A stretch of 5,029 bases of DNA from an archaeon (GTDB taxonomy: Archaea > Iainarchaeota > Iainarchaeia > Iainarchaeales > Iainarchaeaceae): assembly GCA_005239615.1 (NCBI GenBank), contig SBBR01000089.1, positions 1-5,029 on the forward strand. The letters run 5' to 3'. Each line of letters opens with the position of its first letter. Position 1 is the first letter of the stretch. Below the pieces are notes generated by a model. The model was not told the DNA's origin. It searched no databases and saw only the letters and a list, made by a program, of their open reading frames with translations. The translations under genes were made by a program, and so were the position numbers. This document shows, piece after piece, positions 1 through 3,720 of this stretch.

Positions 1-1
1 G

Positions 2-82
2 TTCCTCTACTCCCATAAAACAATACAACAACGCAAAGAGGTACTACTCCGCATGATAGCGGACAACCTCAGGATAGGGTGA
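2..82 (+). CDS. Possible C-terminal tail of an upstream gene (partial)
   Basis: An open frame enters from the left edge and ends at TGA 80-82, giving 26 residues rich in Lys, Arg and Gln, with YSHKTIQQRKEVLL in the middle. The composition resembles the basic helical end of a DNA-binding or enzymatic protein, but I recognise no family. The next frame over (stop at 54-56) is also open from the edge, so choice of frame is uncertain. The upstream sequence would settle it. Confidence 0.17.
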   Translation, partial: FLYSHKTIQQRKEVLLRMIADNLRIG

Positions 83-114
83 GACTTTCAACGGAGCCGA
101 TTTTGGCGAAACCA

Positions 115-121
115 TTAAATA
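115..121 (+). promoter_or_regulatory. Putative TATA box of the first membrane-protein gene
   Basis: TTAAATA centred at 118 is a plausible archaeal TATA box. Starting transcription about 26 nt downstream would give a leader of roughly 48 nt before ATG 192. The same heptamer lies at nearly the same distance from the start of the lipoprotein gene (3643-3649), which supports both. Confidence 0.45.
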
Positions 122-176
122 CACCCAAGCCATTAATGCATTAACTTAAGGGGCAATCCTGTTGCAATTGAAAAAA

Positions 177-183
177 GAGGGGG
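177..183 (+). promoter_or_regulatory. Ribosome binding site pointing to ATG 192
   Basis: GAGGGGG is separated by 8 nt from ATG 192, an ideal Shine-Dalgarno position. It matters because it supports initiation at ATG 192, upstream of the in-frame TGA at 231, rather than at GTG 234. Confidence 0.5.
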
Positions 184-191
184 CAAAAAAA

Positions 192-233
192 ATGGACATC
201 GGGGCGACGGTTTCAAAGGTCTTGGGCAACTGA
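192..233 (+). other. 5' segment of the membrane-protein gene closed by in-frame TGA
   Basis: ATG 192 opens thirteen codons (MDIGATVSKVLGN) and is stopped by TGA 231-233. The segment is in the same frame as the downstream 152-codon ORF, has the good ribosome binding site, and reads like the amphipathic lead-in to the first membrane helix. It therefore looks like the true N-terminus of the same protein, with one stop codon (TGG to TGA, Trp, would be a one-base change) inserted. Alternatives are a short leader peptide with reinitiation at the adjacent GTG 234, or a sequencing error. Confidence 0.5.
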
Positions 234-692
234 GTGGTTTTCGGCGCAGGGTGGGCGCTGGTGGGAGGAGTCATTGGGATAGGGATTAACTTGGCTATGA
301 AGCCTTCTACATTGGACCCTGCTCAGGCTCTGGGCACGGTAGGGGTGCTTGCAGTGGTCGGTCTTGTGCTGCTCGGCGTGGGATTGCTAGTGACAGTGTT
401 CTCCGGGTTCAGGGCTGCGAAGCTCAACGCTGACGGTGGCACTACCGACATGGGAAGCGCGGCTGCGGCAGGGATAATTTCAGGAGTCATATTCGGAGTG
501 GCGTACGCGATAATCAGTGCAATAATATCCGCAATAACCGTGGTCGCGGGCCTGGCTGCAGCGCCTCTCGGAACCTCGGTCGGCCTCGTGACCGTGCTTA
601 TCGGCACAGCTGTGGTGGCGCTGTTCGGCATACCAATCACGGCAGTGATTTCCCTCGTGGGCGCGGTAGTCTACGCTGCGACGAAGAAGTGA
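234..692 (+). CDS. Multi-helix membrane protein of unknown function, N-terminus uncertain
   Basis: The product is 152 residues if begun at the GTG that directly follows TGA 231-233, or about 166 if the gene originally began at ATG 192. It is very rich in Gly, Ala, Val and Ile, with about four membrane segments (roughly residues 4-22, 34-57, 76-103 and 115-147). A short polar stretch (about 60-75, with RAAKLNADGGTTDMG) separates helices 2 and 3, and the protein ends in KK. There are no cysteines or catalytic motifs, so a small integral membrane protein is all that can be said. No strong ribosome binding site precedes GTG 234; AAAGG near 216-220 lies too far upstream to be ideal. The gene may be a recent nonsense mutant, a TGA-GTG coupled reading unit, or an assembly error. 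It probably has its own promoter and lies upstream of another small membrane-protein gene. Confidence 0.7.
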   Translation: MVFGAGWALVGGVIGIGINLAMKPSTLDPAQALGTVGVLAVVGLVLLGVGLLVTVFSGFRAAKLNADGGTTDMGSAAAAGIISGVIFGVAYAIISAIISAITVVAGLAAAPLGTSVGLVTVLIGTAVVALFGIPITAVISLVGAVVYAATKK

Positions 693-700
693 AGGTCATT

Positions 701-730
701 CAGCAAGGCCTTGCCCCGCAACCCTTGCTG
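701..730 (+). repeat. Palindrome with two mutually exclusive hairpins
   Basis: GCAAGGCCTTGC (703-714) is a perfect 12-bp palindrome. In addition CAGCAAGG (701-708) pairs over 8 bp with CCTTGCTG (723-730) across a 14-nt loop, because CCTTGC occurs twice (709 and 723). Only one of the two pairings can form at a time. It lies 8 nt after the stop of the first membrane protein, so it could be a 3'-end or terminator structure; TTTT follows at 748-751, which is too distant for a classical terminator. Confidence 0.4.
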
Positions 731-747
731 GATTCACCGACATGGAG

Positions 748-754
748 TTTTAAT
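748..754 (+). promoter_or_regulatory. Possible TATA box of the 93-residue membrane-protein gene
   Basis: TTTTAAT centred at 751 would place transcription start near 777 and leave a leader of about 27 nt before ATG 804. The match is modest, and co-transcription with the upstream gene is not excluded. Confidence 0.3.
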
Positions 755-790
755 GGGCTGGTGCCCAACAGGCCAGACAAGGTTCTGCGA

Positions 791-795
791 GGAGG
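791..795 (+). promoter_or_regulatory. Ribosome binding site fixing start at ATG 804
   Basis: GGAGG ends 8 nt before ATG 804. This decides the start: the frame is open further upstream to 711 (a TTG), but that extension is polar, Cys/Trp-rich and lacks a binding site. Confidence 0.6.
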
Positions 796-803
796 GAAGG
801 AAA

Positions 804-1085
804 ATGGTTGAAATCAGGAATTTTGACATAATGTCGGTCGCCAAAATCTACGGCGTGATGATGGCTATAATGGGTGTTGTAATAGGCCTTATTTATGGGG
901 CGATGTTTGCCCTTATCGGGATGGCTTCTGGAGGGAGCGTTGCAATGGGAGCCATCGTCGGGATAATCGCGATAATCCTCGTGCCGATTGTATATGGGAT
1001 ACTTGGATTCATACTCGGCGCGGTCGGGGCATTGATATACAATGCAGTCGCCCCGAAAGTCGGCGGAGTCAGGTTCAACGAGTGA
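804..1085 (+). CDS. Small two-helix membrane protein, DUF3566-like
   Basis: The protein is 93 residues. It opens with a short polar N-terminus (MVEIRNFDIMSVAKIYGVM) followed by two long hydrophobic segments (about residues 12-41 and 46-81), Gly/Ile/Met-rich, and closes with a short basic tail. The pattern of a charged EIRxFDxxSVAKIYG lead followed by a paired helix resembles the small archaeal membrane proteins annotated as DUF3566 or simply as transmembrane proteins. That resemblance is recalled, not searched. The role is unknown; no catalytic or metal-binding residues are visible. The start is chosen for its good ribosome binding site and family-like N-terminus. It is in the same frame as the preceding gene, separated by one TGA and 111 nt, and ends in TGA. 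Confidence 0.82.
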   Translation: MVEIRNFDIMSVAKIYGVMMAIMGVVIGLIYGAMFALIGMASGGSVAMGAIVGIIAIILVPIVYGILGFILGAVGALIYNAVAPKVGGVRFNE

Positions 1086-1156
1086 TGTCTTCAACATAAT
1101 TAATCGGTTTGATAGTGACCGTAACTAGACATTCATCATTGCCGCAACCGCAAAAC

Positions 1157-1164
1157 ATATTTAA
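1157..1164 (+). promoter_or_regulatory. TATA box of the tRNA-Ser gene
   Basis: ATATTTAA is centred about 30 nt before the first base of the tRNA (1191). That is the archaeal spacing for a transcript starting only a few nucleotides upstream of the mature 5' end. Confidence 0.6.
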
Positions 1165-1228
1165 CTTCTTTGCCGCCCCTTTTTCTCTCTGCGGAGATGG
1201 CTGAGTGGTCAAAAGCGCTCGCCTCGAG

Positions 1229-1357
1229 TCACCTTTTTCTTTCTCTTGAGAAAGAAAAAGCTGGGCCCAAAAGAAAGAGAAAAAAGGCTGCGGCCTTCTT
1301 TTCTTTTTCCCAGGGTTTTTCTTTTCTTCCGCGAAGAAAAGAAAAAGGCTGTGAGCG
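1229..1357 (+). other. 129-nt archaeal tRNA intron with bulge-helix-bulge junction
   Basis: Removing 1229-1357 restores a perfect anticodon arm. The junction can form a canonical bulge-helix-bulge: loop bases CTCG (1223-1226) pair with TGAG (1352-1355, one G-U pair), leaving 3-nt bulges AG|T (1227-1229) and CG|A (1356-1358), each cut after its second base. The inner helix starts C1230-G1351 and A1231-T1350, then needs a bulged C1349 to continue. A competing 4-bp helix, TCAC (1229-1232) with GTGA (1351-1354), is also possible. A one-base shift (1228-1356) would give the same mature tRNA. The intron is long and has no visible C/D guide-RNA boxes. Confidence 0.88.
1233..1346 (+). repeat. Three purine/pyrimidine hairpins filling the tRNA intron
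   Basis: Hairpin A pairs 1233-1244 with 1249-1260 (12 bp perfect, CTTG loop). Hairpin B pairs CTGGG 1261-1265 with CCCAG 1309-1313, then an imperfect A/G-rich against T/C-rich stem closed near 1288-1293. Hairpin C pairs 1316-1329 with 1333-1346 (14 bp perfect, 3-nt loop). All stems use C/T on one strand and A/G on the other, and all are related variants of a CTTTTTCTTT-like unit. This suggests growth of the intron by duplication of a simple inverted repeat. Confidence 0.8.
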
Positions 1358-1446
1358 AGCGAGTTCCCGAAAGGGAGCGTGGGTTCAAATCCCACTCTCC
1401 GCGTCAGAGGAGAGATAGGGCAGTAGAGAAAATAATGGCAAACAAC

Positions 1447-1481
1447 AAATAAAAAAATGCGCCAAGCCATGTTGACTTGGC
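1447..1481 (-). terminator. Hairpin/T-tract terminator of the 71-residue protein gene
   Basis: On the - strand, GCCAAG (1481-1476) pairs with CTTGGC (1466-1461) around a 9-nt loop. It is followed after three bases by seven T, an A and three more T (1457-1447). It lies about 24 nt past the stop codon and between two convergent genes. The same stem could also slow transcription leaving the tRNA gene on the + strand, where only TTTT (1487-1490) follows. Confidence 0.6.
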
Positions 1482-1504
1482 AGTGATTTTAGTGTGTCAG
1501 GGCT

Positions 1505-1720
1505 TCACTTGTTCAGGCCAAGCACTGCCATCAGGCCGCCGAGGCCGAACATCAGGCCGAATATTGTTGCAAGGTTGAACCACTCAGCCTTGTACAGGCC
1601 CAGCCCGGTCACGAGGAACAGGACGCCGAAAACCAGCGCGACAGGCCCGCATTTTGCACAGTAGTGCTGGCCACAGCCACACCATCCATCAGACTTTGAC
1701 ACTTCATCCATCTTCGCCAT
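1505..1720 (-). CDS. 71-residue Cys-rich protein with two membrane helices
   Basis: The N-terminus is polar and carries a compact cluster with C14, C16, C21 and C24 (C-x-C-x4-C-x2-C, with H19 between), immediately followed by two hydrophobic segments (about residues 26-43 and 48-68) and a final NK. Four closely spaced cysteines suggest binding of one metal ion, such as zinc or an iron-sulfur centre, in a small pad just outside the membrane; this is inference. The helices are Gly/Leu/Phe-rich with no charged residue except the KAE connection, which forms a short hairpin turn. The start at 1720 is supported by AGAGG 8 nt upstream; the Met at residue 4 is a less likely alternative. It has its own promoter and terminator, so it is probably monocistronic. 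I recognise no named family. Confidence 0.82.
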   Translation of the reverse strand: MAKMDEVSKSDGWCGCGQHYCAKCGPVALVFGVLFLVTGLGLYKAEWFNLATIFGLMFGLGGLMAVLGLNK

Positions 1721-1728
1721 GGCAAAAA

Positions 1729-1733
1729 CCTCT
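1729..1733 (-). promoter_or_regulatory. Ribosome binding site of the 71-residue protein
   Basis: AGAGG on the - strand is separated by 8 nt from the ATG at 1720 and favours that start over the in-frame ATG at residue 4. Confidence 0.55.
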
Positions 1734-1772
1734 AATCAAATAATTGGTTTTACAAAAACCTTCCCAAAGCCG

Positions 1773-1780
1773 AATAAAAA
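1773..1780 (-). promoter_or_regulatory. Putative TATA box of the 71-residue protein gene
   Basis: TTTTTATT on the - strand is centred about 56 nt before the ATG. Transcription would begin near 1750 with a leader of about 30 nt that includes the ribosome binding site. Confidence 0.42.
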
Positions 1781-1853
1781 CTTTTCACTAACCAGGACGA
1801 CATTATTCGTCAATCACTGGAAAATAACAGCCAAATTACCAAGCACCAGAGGA

Positions 1854-2456
1854 TCAATCCTGCAAAATAATCCCAGTTTCAACGAACTGTGCTGCAAGCT
1901 CTTGCGCGCCCCTGAATTTGATTACATTGAAGCCCAGCATGGCCGCGGTTGCGAGGTTCTTCCACGAATCGTCCACGAAAATACATTCCTTTGGATTCAA
2001 CCCTGTATCCTGCAGGAAGTTACGGTAGGCGCTCGGGAATGGTTTTGCGGCATATATTTCGTGCGAGAGGAAGAACCGCCTAAAGGGATAGTAGAGATTC
2101 TGCTTCCTGCAAGCCTTGCCCTGCAGGAAGTTGGAGTTGGAGAGACAGTAAATTGGCAGTTCTCTGGCAAGCTTCTCCGCGAGCGCGTACATTTCCACAT
2201 TTCGCCAGAATGCCTTTTCGTATTCTCCCTCAACCCACTCCTTATATTGCTCGGTGGTCAGATCCACATACACTTTTTTCCAGAAGGCGAGCGGCGGCAT
2301 CCTGCCCTCCTCGAACCTGAGGATGTTCAAATAGTAATTCGAGAGTGCAATCCACTTCCCGAGGCCGGTGTTTCTGCAGATTGTATCTAGTACCAAAGGT
2401 TCCTTGGGCATCACGAAGACTCCATTGAAGTCGAAAACGACTGCCTTTGCCTGCAT
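1854..2456 (-). CDS. HAD-superfamily hydrolase (haloacid dehalogenase-like phosphatase)
   Basis: The 200-residue protein carries the four HAD motifs in order: motif I FDFNGV (D9, N11), motif II LSNSN (S106), motif III K138 in AAKPF, and motif IV FVDDSWKN (D162, D163). Residues about 15-90 form a helical insert where the C1 cap of subfamily I sits, so it is most like the FMN-phosphatase/YihX/dehalogenase group. Family knowledge: D9 would be the nucleophile attacking a phosphate, with Mg2+ held by D9 and the motif IV acids, in the cytoplasm. The substrate cannot be told. Odd point: the second motif I Asp, usually the general acid/base, is Asn (DxN). The start at 2456 is chosen because GGGGGTG lies 5 nt upstream and the protein then begins directly before strand 1; a frame extension to 2513 adds 19 unlikely residues. 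It follows the winged-helix gene by 64 nt with no terminator seen. Confidence 0.9.
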   Translation of the reverse strand: MQAKAVVFDFNGVFVMPKEPLVLDTICRNTGLGKWIALSNYYLNILRFEEGRMPPLAFWKKVYVDLTTEQYKEWVEGEYEKAFWRNVEMYALAEKLARELPIYCLSNSNFLQGKACRKQNLYYPFRRFFLSHEIYAAKPFPSAYRNFLQDTGLNPKECIFVDDSWKNLATAAMLGFNVIKFRGAQELAAQFVETGIILQD

Positions 2457-2461
2457 CCATG

Positions 2462-2468
2462 CACCCCC
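2462..2468 (-). promoter_or_regulatory. Ribosome binding site of the HAD hydrolase
   Basis: GGGGGTG on the - strand lies 5 nt before ATG 2456 and decides against the longer in-frame start near 2513. Confidence 0.5.
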
Positions 2469-2520
2469 ACAACAACGCTCCAAGAATGGCCAACCCACTG
2501 AAATCCAGGTCAACCCTGGT

Positions 2521-3342
2521 TCACGCCCTCCACTTCTGTATTTCTGAGAATGGCCCCGAAAGGATAATCTTTCCGGAAACGAACTGTGCCTTCAGCGCAG
2601 AGGAAAAAATTGTTACAGGGAAGCGTGAAATTGAATAAGCGTTCTTTTGCATTGGGTCGAGGAACAAAGGCAAGGAGACTTTCTGGAGCACGAAAGAAGT
2701 TTCCCTCGGCTTTGCCCCGGACTGCTCAGCGAGCAAGGCAAGCGTCGGCTGGTCGCGGCACTCTATAGTGAACTCAGAGTCCTGCAACCCGGAAAGCGCC
2801 AACGCAAGGCGGCCTGCTGACTCGGCGCTCAGGGAGGTTTCGTGCACGTCGTAAAAGTCCATTTCCTTCAGCGCGGCAATCTGCTCACCAAAAACCCTTG
2901 CAAGGTAGCTGAGGTGCGTGAGCCCTGCCTCGAGCTCTGCCTTCGCTTTCTCGAGGTCGGAGATTGAGAAGTCGAGCGAGGTCTTCGACGTCCTGAGGAG
3001 GTCCTTGTCCTCCTTTCCCCTCTCTATTAGTATGTGGAGCTTCTGTACGATTGAATCAATGTCCTGGCTTGGGTGCTTTTGCTTCATGGCAGCATTCAGG
3101 CTGAGCACTAACTTGTTCTTCACCGCGGAGTAAATCTCAGCCTCGCCCTTCGCGAGCAGGTAAAACCTGCCGCCTTCCTTCCTGAGGAAGCCGAAACTGG
3201 TGAGGTCCTTGAGGCTCCTCGAGAGCGCGGCGCGGCAGGAATTGATGTTGGAATAAGACGAGGCGAACTTGTTCAGTAGGGAGTTGTAGTCAATGCCACT
3301 GCTCTGTTTCACAATCATTAGGATTGCATTCTTTGTAGTCAT
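2521..3342 (-). CDS. Winged-helix transcriptional regulator with coiled coil and unknown C-terminal domain
   Basis: The protein is 273 residues. Residues 1-75 look like a winged helix: helix 1 (TTKNAILMIVKQ), a second helix after GIDYNSLLNKF, a recognition helix around 33-48 (NSCRAALSRSLKDLTSFG), then the wing FLRKEGGRFYLLAKGE. Residues about 93-160 are charged, heptad-like helix probably used for dimerisation (EDKDLLRTSK, DLEKAKAELEAGL). The remainder (about 162-273) is a mixed alpha/beta domain without recognised motif, possibly a ligand- or partner-binding part. It probably controls its own operon, including the HAD gene 64 nt downstream; that is inference from position. The start at 3342 is chosen because helix 1 follows at once; the frame runs on to 3366 but adds residues unlike the family. 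The ribosome binding site is weak (GGTGTGG just upstream), so initiation on a short-leader transcript is possible. Confidence 0.85.
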   Translation of the reverse strand: MTTKNAILMIVKQSSGIDYNSLLNKFASSYSNINSCRAALSRSLKDLTSFGFLRKEGGRFYLLAKGEAEIYSAVKNKLVLSLNAAMKQKHPSQDIDSIVQKLHILIERGKEDKDLLRTSKTSLDFSISDLEKAKAELEAGLTHLSYLARVFGEQIAALKEMDFYDVHETSLSAESAGRLALALSGLQDSEFTIECRDQPTLALLAEQSGAKPRETSFVLQKVSLPLFLDPMQKNAYSISRFPVTIFSSALKAQFVSGKIILSGPFSEIQKWRA

Positions 3343-3355
3343 TTCCACACCGCAC

Positions 3356-3367
3356 GAAAAATACAAA
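3356..3367 (-). promoter_or_regulatory. Possible TATA box of the regulator/hydrolase operon
   Basis: TTTGTATTTTTC on the - strand sits 14-25 nt ahead of ATG 3342. That is slightly closer than usual and would fit a leaderless or nearly leaderless transcript. No better AT-rich box is seen up to 3420. Confidence 0.25.
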
Positions 3368-3485
3368 GCCTAGACGGCCACGCCCAAATCTTGGCCAGCA
3401 CCCTTACCAACACGCTTCTGCTCAACACATAACCAGTCATCCCACGCCTCGACAACACATTAACACAAAAAAGGAATTTAAAGGA

Positions 3486-3593
3486 ATGTTAAGGGTGAAA
3501 GCAATTTACCAAATCAAAAACGAGGAACTTCACATTCTCCGCTGCTTCGCGACCCACAAGGAATACGAAAAGTGGTACAAATCATACAAATGA
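3486..3593 (+). CDS. Possible 35-residue protein resembling the tail of a RelE-superfamily toxin
   Basis: ATG 3486 opens 35 codons ending at TGA 3591-3593. The product, with AIYQIKNEELHILRCF followed by THKEYEKWYKSYK, has the alternating beta-strand pattern plus a THxEY-type ending that is typical of the C-terminal half of RelE/HigB-like toxins. A full toxin is about 90-110 residues, and no N-terminal half or antitoxin gene is seen next to it. It is therefore more likely a decayed remnant or an independent mini-protein than a working toxin. Initiation signals are poor: AAAGGA is too close to the ATG, and the TTTAAA at 3477-3482 is placed oddly. An in-frame GTG at 3495 is an alternative start. 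The protein-like amino-acid pattern is the main reason for listing it. Confidence 0.35.
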   Translation: MLRVKAIYQIKNEELHILRCFATHKEYEKWYKSYK

Positions 3594-3642
3594 AGGCCAA
3601 TTTTGGACAATTGACTGATTTTTGAACCGCCCCCCAAAAACG

Positions 3643-3649
3643 TTAAATA
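3643..3649 (+). promoter_or_regulatory. TATA box of the lipoprotein gene
   Basis: TTAAATA is centred 75 nt before ATG 3721, giving a predicted start near 3672 and a leader of about 49 nt. The same TTAAATAC octamer, at almost the same distance, precedes the first membrane-protein gene (115-122). Confidence 0.5.
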
Positions 3650-3706
3650 CCACCCTGCACTTTACCTAATTCAACAGAAATTCAGTTTTGCAGAAAAAAA
3701 CGCTTC

Positions 3707-3711
3707 GGAGG
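3707..3711 (+). promoter_or_regulatory. Ribosome binding site of the lipoprotein gene
   Basis: GGAGG lies 9 nt before ATG 3721 and favours this start. An in-frame TTG at 3688 would add a strongly basic lead (QKKTLRRRKK), which would suit a signal peptide, but no binding site precedes it. Confidence 0.6.
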
Positions 3712-3720
3712 CGAAAAAAG

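Larger units (their letters stand above)
1191..1403 (+). tRNA. tRNA-Ser(CGA), intron-containing
   Basis: The exons are 1191-1228 and 1358-1403 and join to an 84-nt class II tRNA. The acceptor stem is a perfect 7 bp (1191-1197 with 1396-1402). The D arm starts at 1200. The anticodon stem is CTCGC (1218-1222) with GCGAG (1359-1363), and the loop is CTCGAGA with anticodon CGA at 1225-1227. The long variable arm is TCCC-GAAA-GGGA (1365-1376). The T arm is GTGGG-TTCAAAT-CCCAC (1379-1395). The discriminator is G at 1403, and no CCA is encoded. The long variable arm, CGA anticodon and G73 all agree on serine, decoding UCG. The intron lies between positions 37 and 38, the commonest archaeal site. Expression needs the archaeal splicing endonuclease and tRNA ligase, and CCA addition. 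Confidence 0.95.
3343..3720. other. Divergent intergenic region between regulator and lipoprotein genes
   Basis: This 378-nt stretch holds the possible regulator promoter (3356-3367), a C/A-rich segment without visible structure (about 3368-3465), a possible 35-codon gene (3486-3593), a TTTTT run (3619-3623) that could end its transcript, and the lipoprotein promoter and ribosome binding site. I see no tRNA, CRISPR or long inverted repeat in it. Confidence 0.6.

Noticed and set aside
323..640. A 105-codon open frame on the - strand opposite the first membrane protein.
   Set aside because: It is a Pro/Thr/Ala-rich antisense shadow of hydrophobic GC-rich codons, without a start signal.
711..803. 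Extension of the 93-residue membrane protein back to a TTG at 711.
   Set aside because: The added residues are polar and Cys/Trp-rich, cross the palindrome, and lack a ribosome binding site; ATG 804 has a good one.
192..1085. Genome-wide reading of TGA as an amino acid, since 192-1085 is one frame interrupted only by TGA.
   Set aside because: Reading through the TGA stops of the 71-residue gene and the regulator would run into the tRNA and the HAD gene, and the 436-codon lipoprotein frame contains no TGA.
1229..1357. A C/D-box guide RNA inside the tRNA intron, as known in some archaeal tRNA-Trp introns.
   Set aside because: No RUGAUGA and CUGA pair is visible; the intron is hairpins of simple sequence.
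1075..1470. Open frames on both strands across the tRNA gene (also 1170-1418 and 1246-1452 on +).
   Set aside because: They arise from the A/G-rich and C/T-rich intron and the tRNA itself; the products are Lys/Glu or Phe/Ser low-complexity and not protein-like.
1796..1811. A 5-bp hairpin (GACGA/TCGTC) downstream of the HAD gene as its terminator.
   Set aside because: The stem is short and no T-run directly follows on the - strand, so it is not distinguishable from chance.
1719..2390. A 223-codon open frame on the + strand opposite the HAD hydrolase.
   Set aside because: It is antisense to a gene with all four HAD motifs, has no recognisable domain, and its first part lies in the promoter region of the 71-residue gene.
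2447..3133. Short + strand open frames opposite the regulator (2447-2638, 2586-2768, 2918-3133).
   Set aside because: They are shadows of the regulator gene; Ser/Arg-rich products without motifs.
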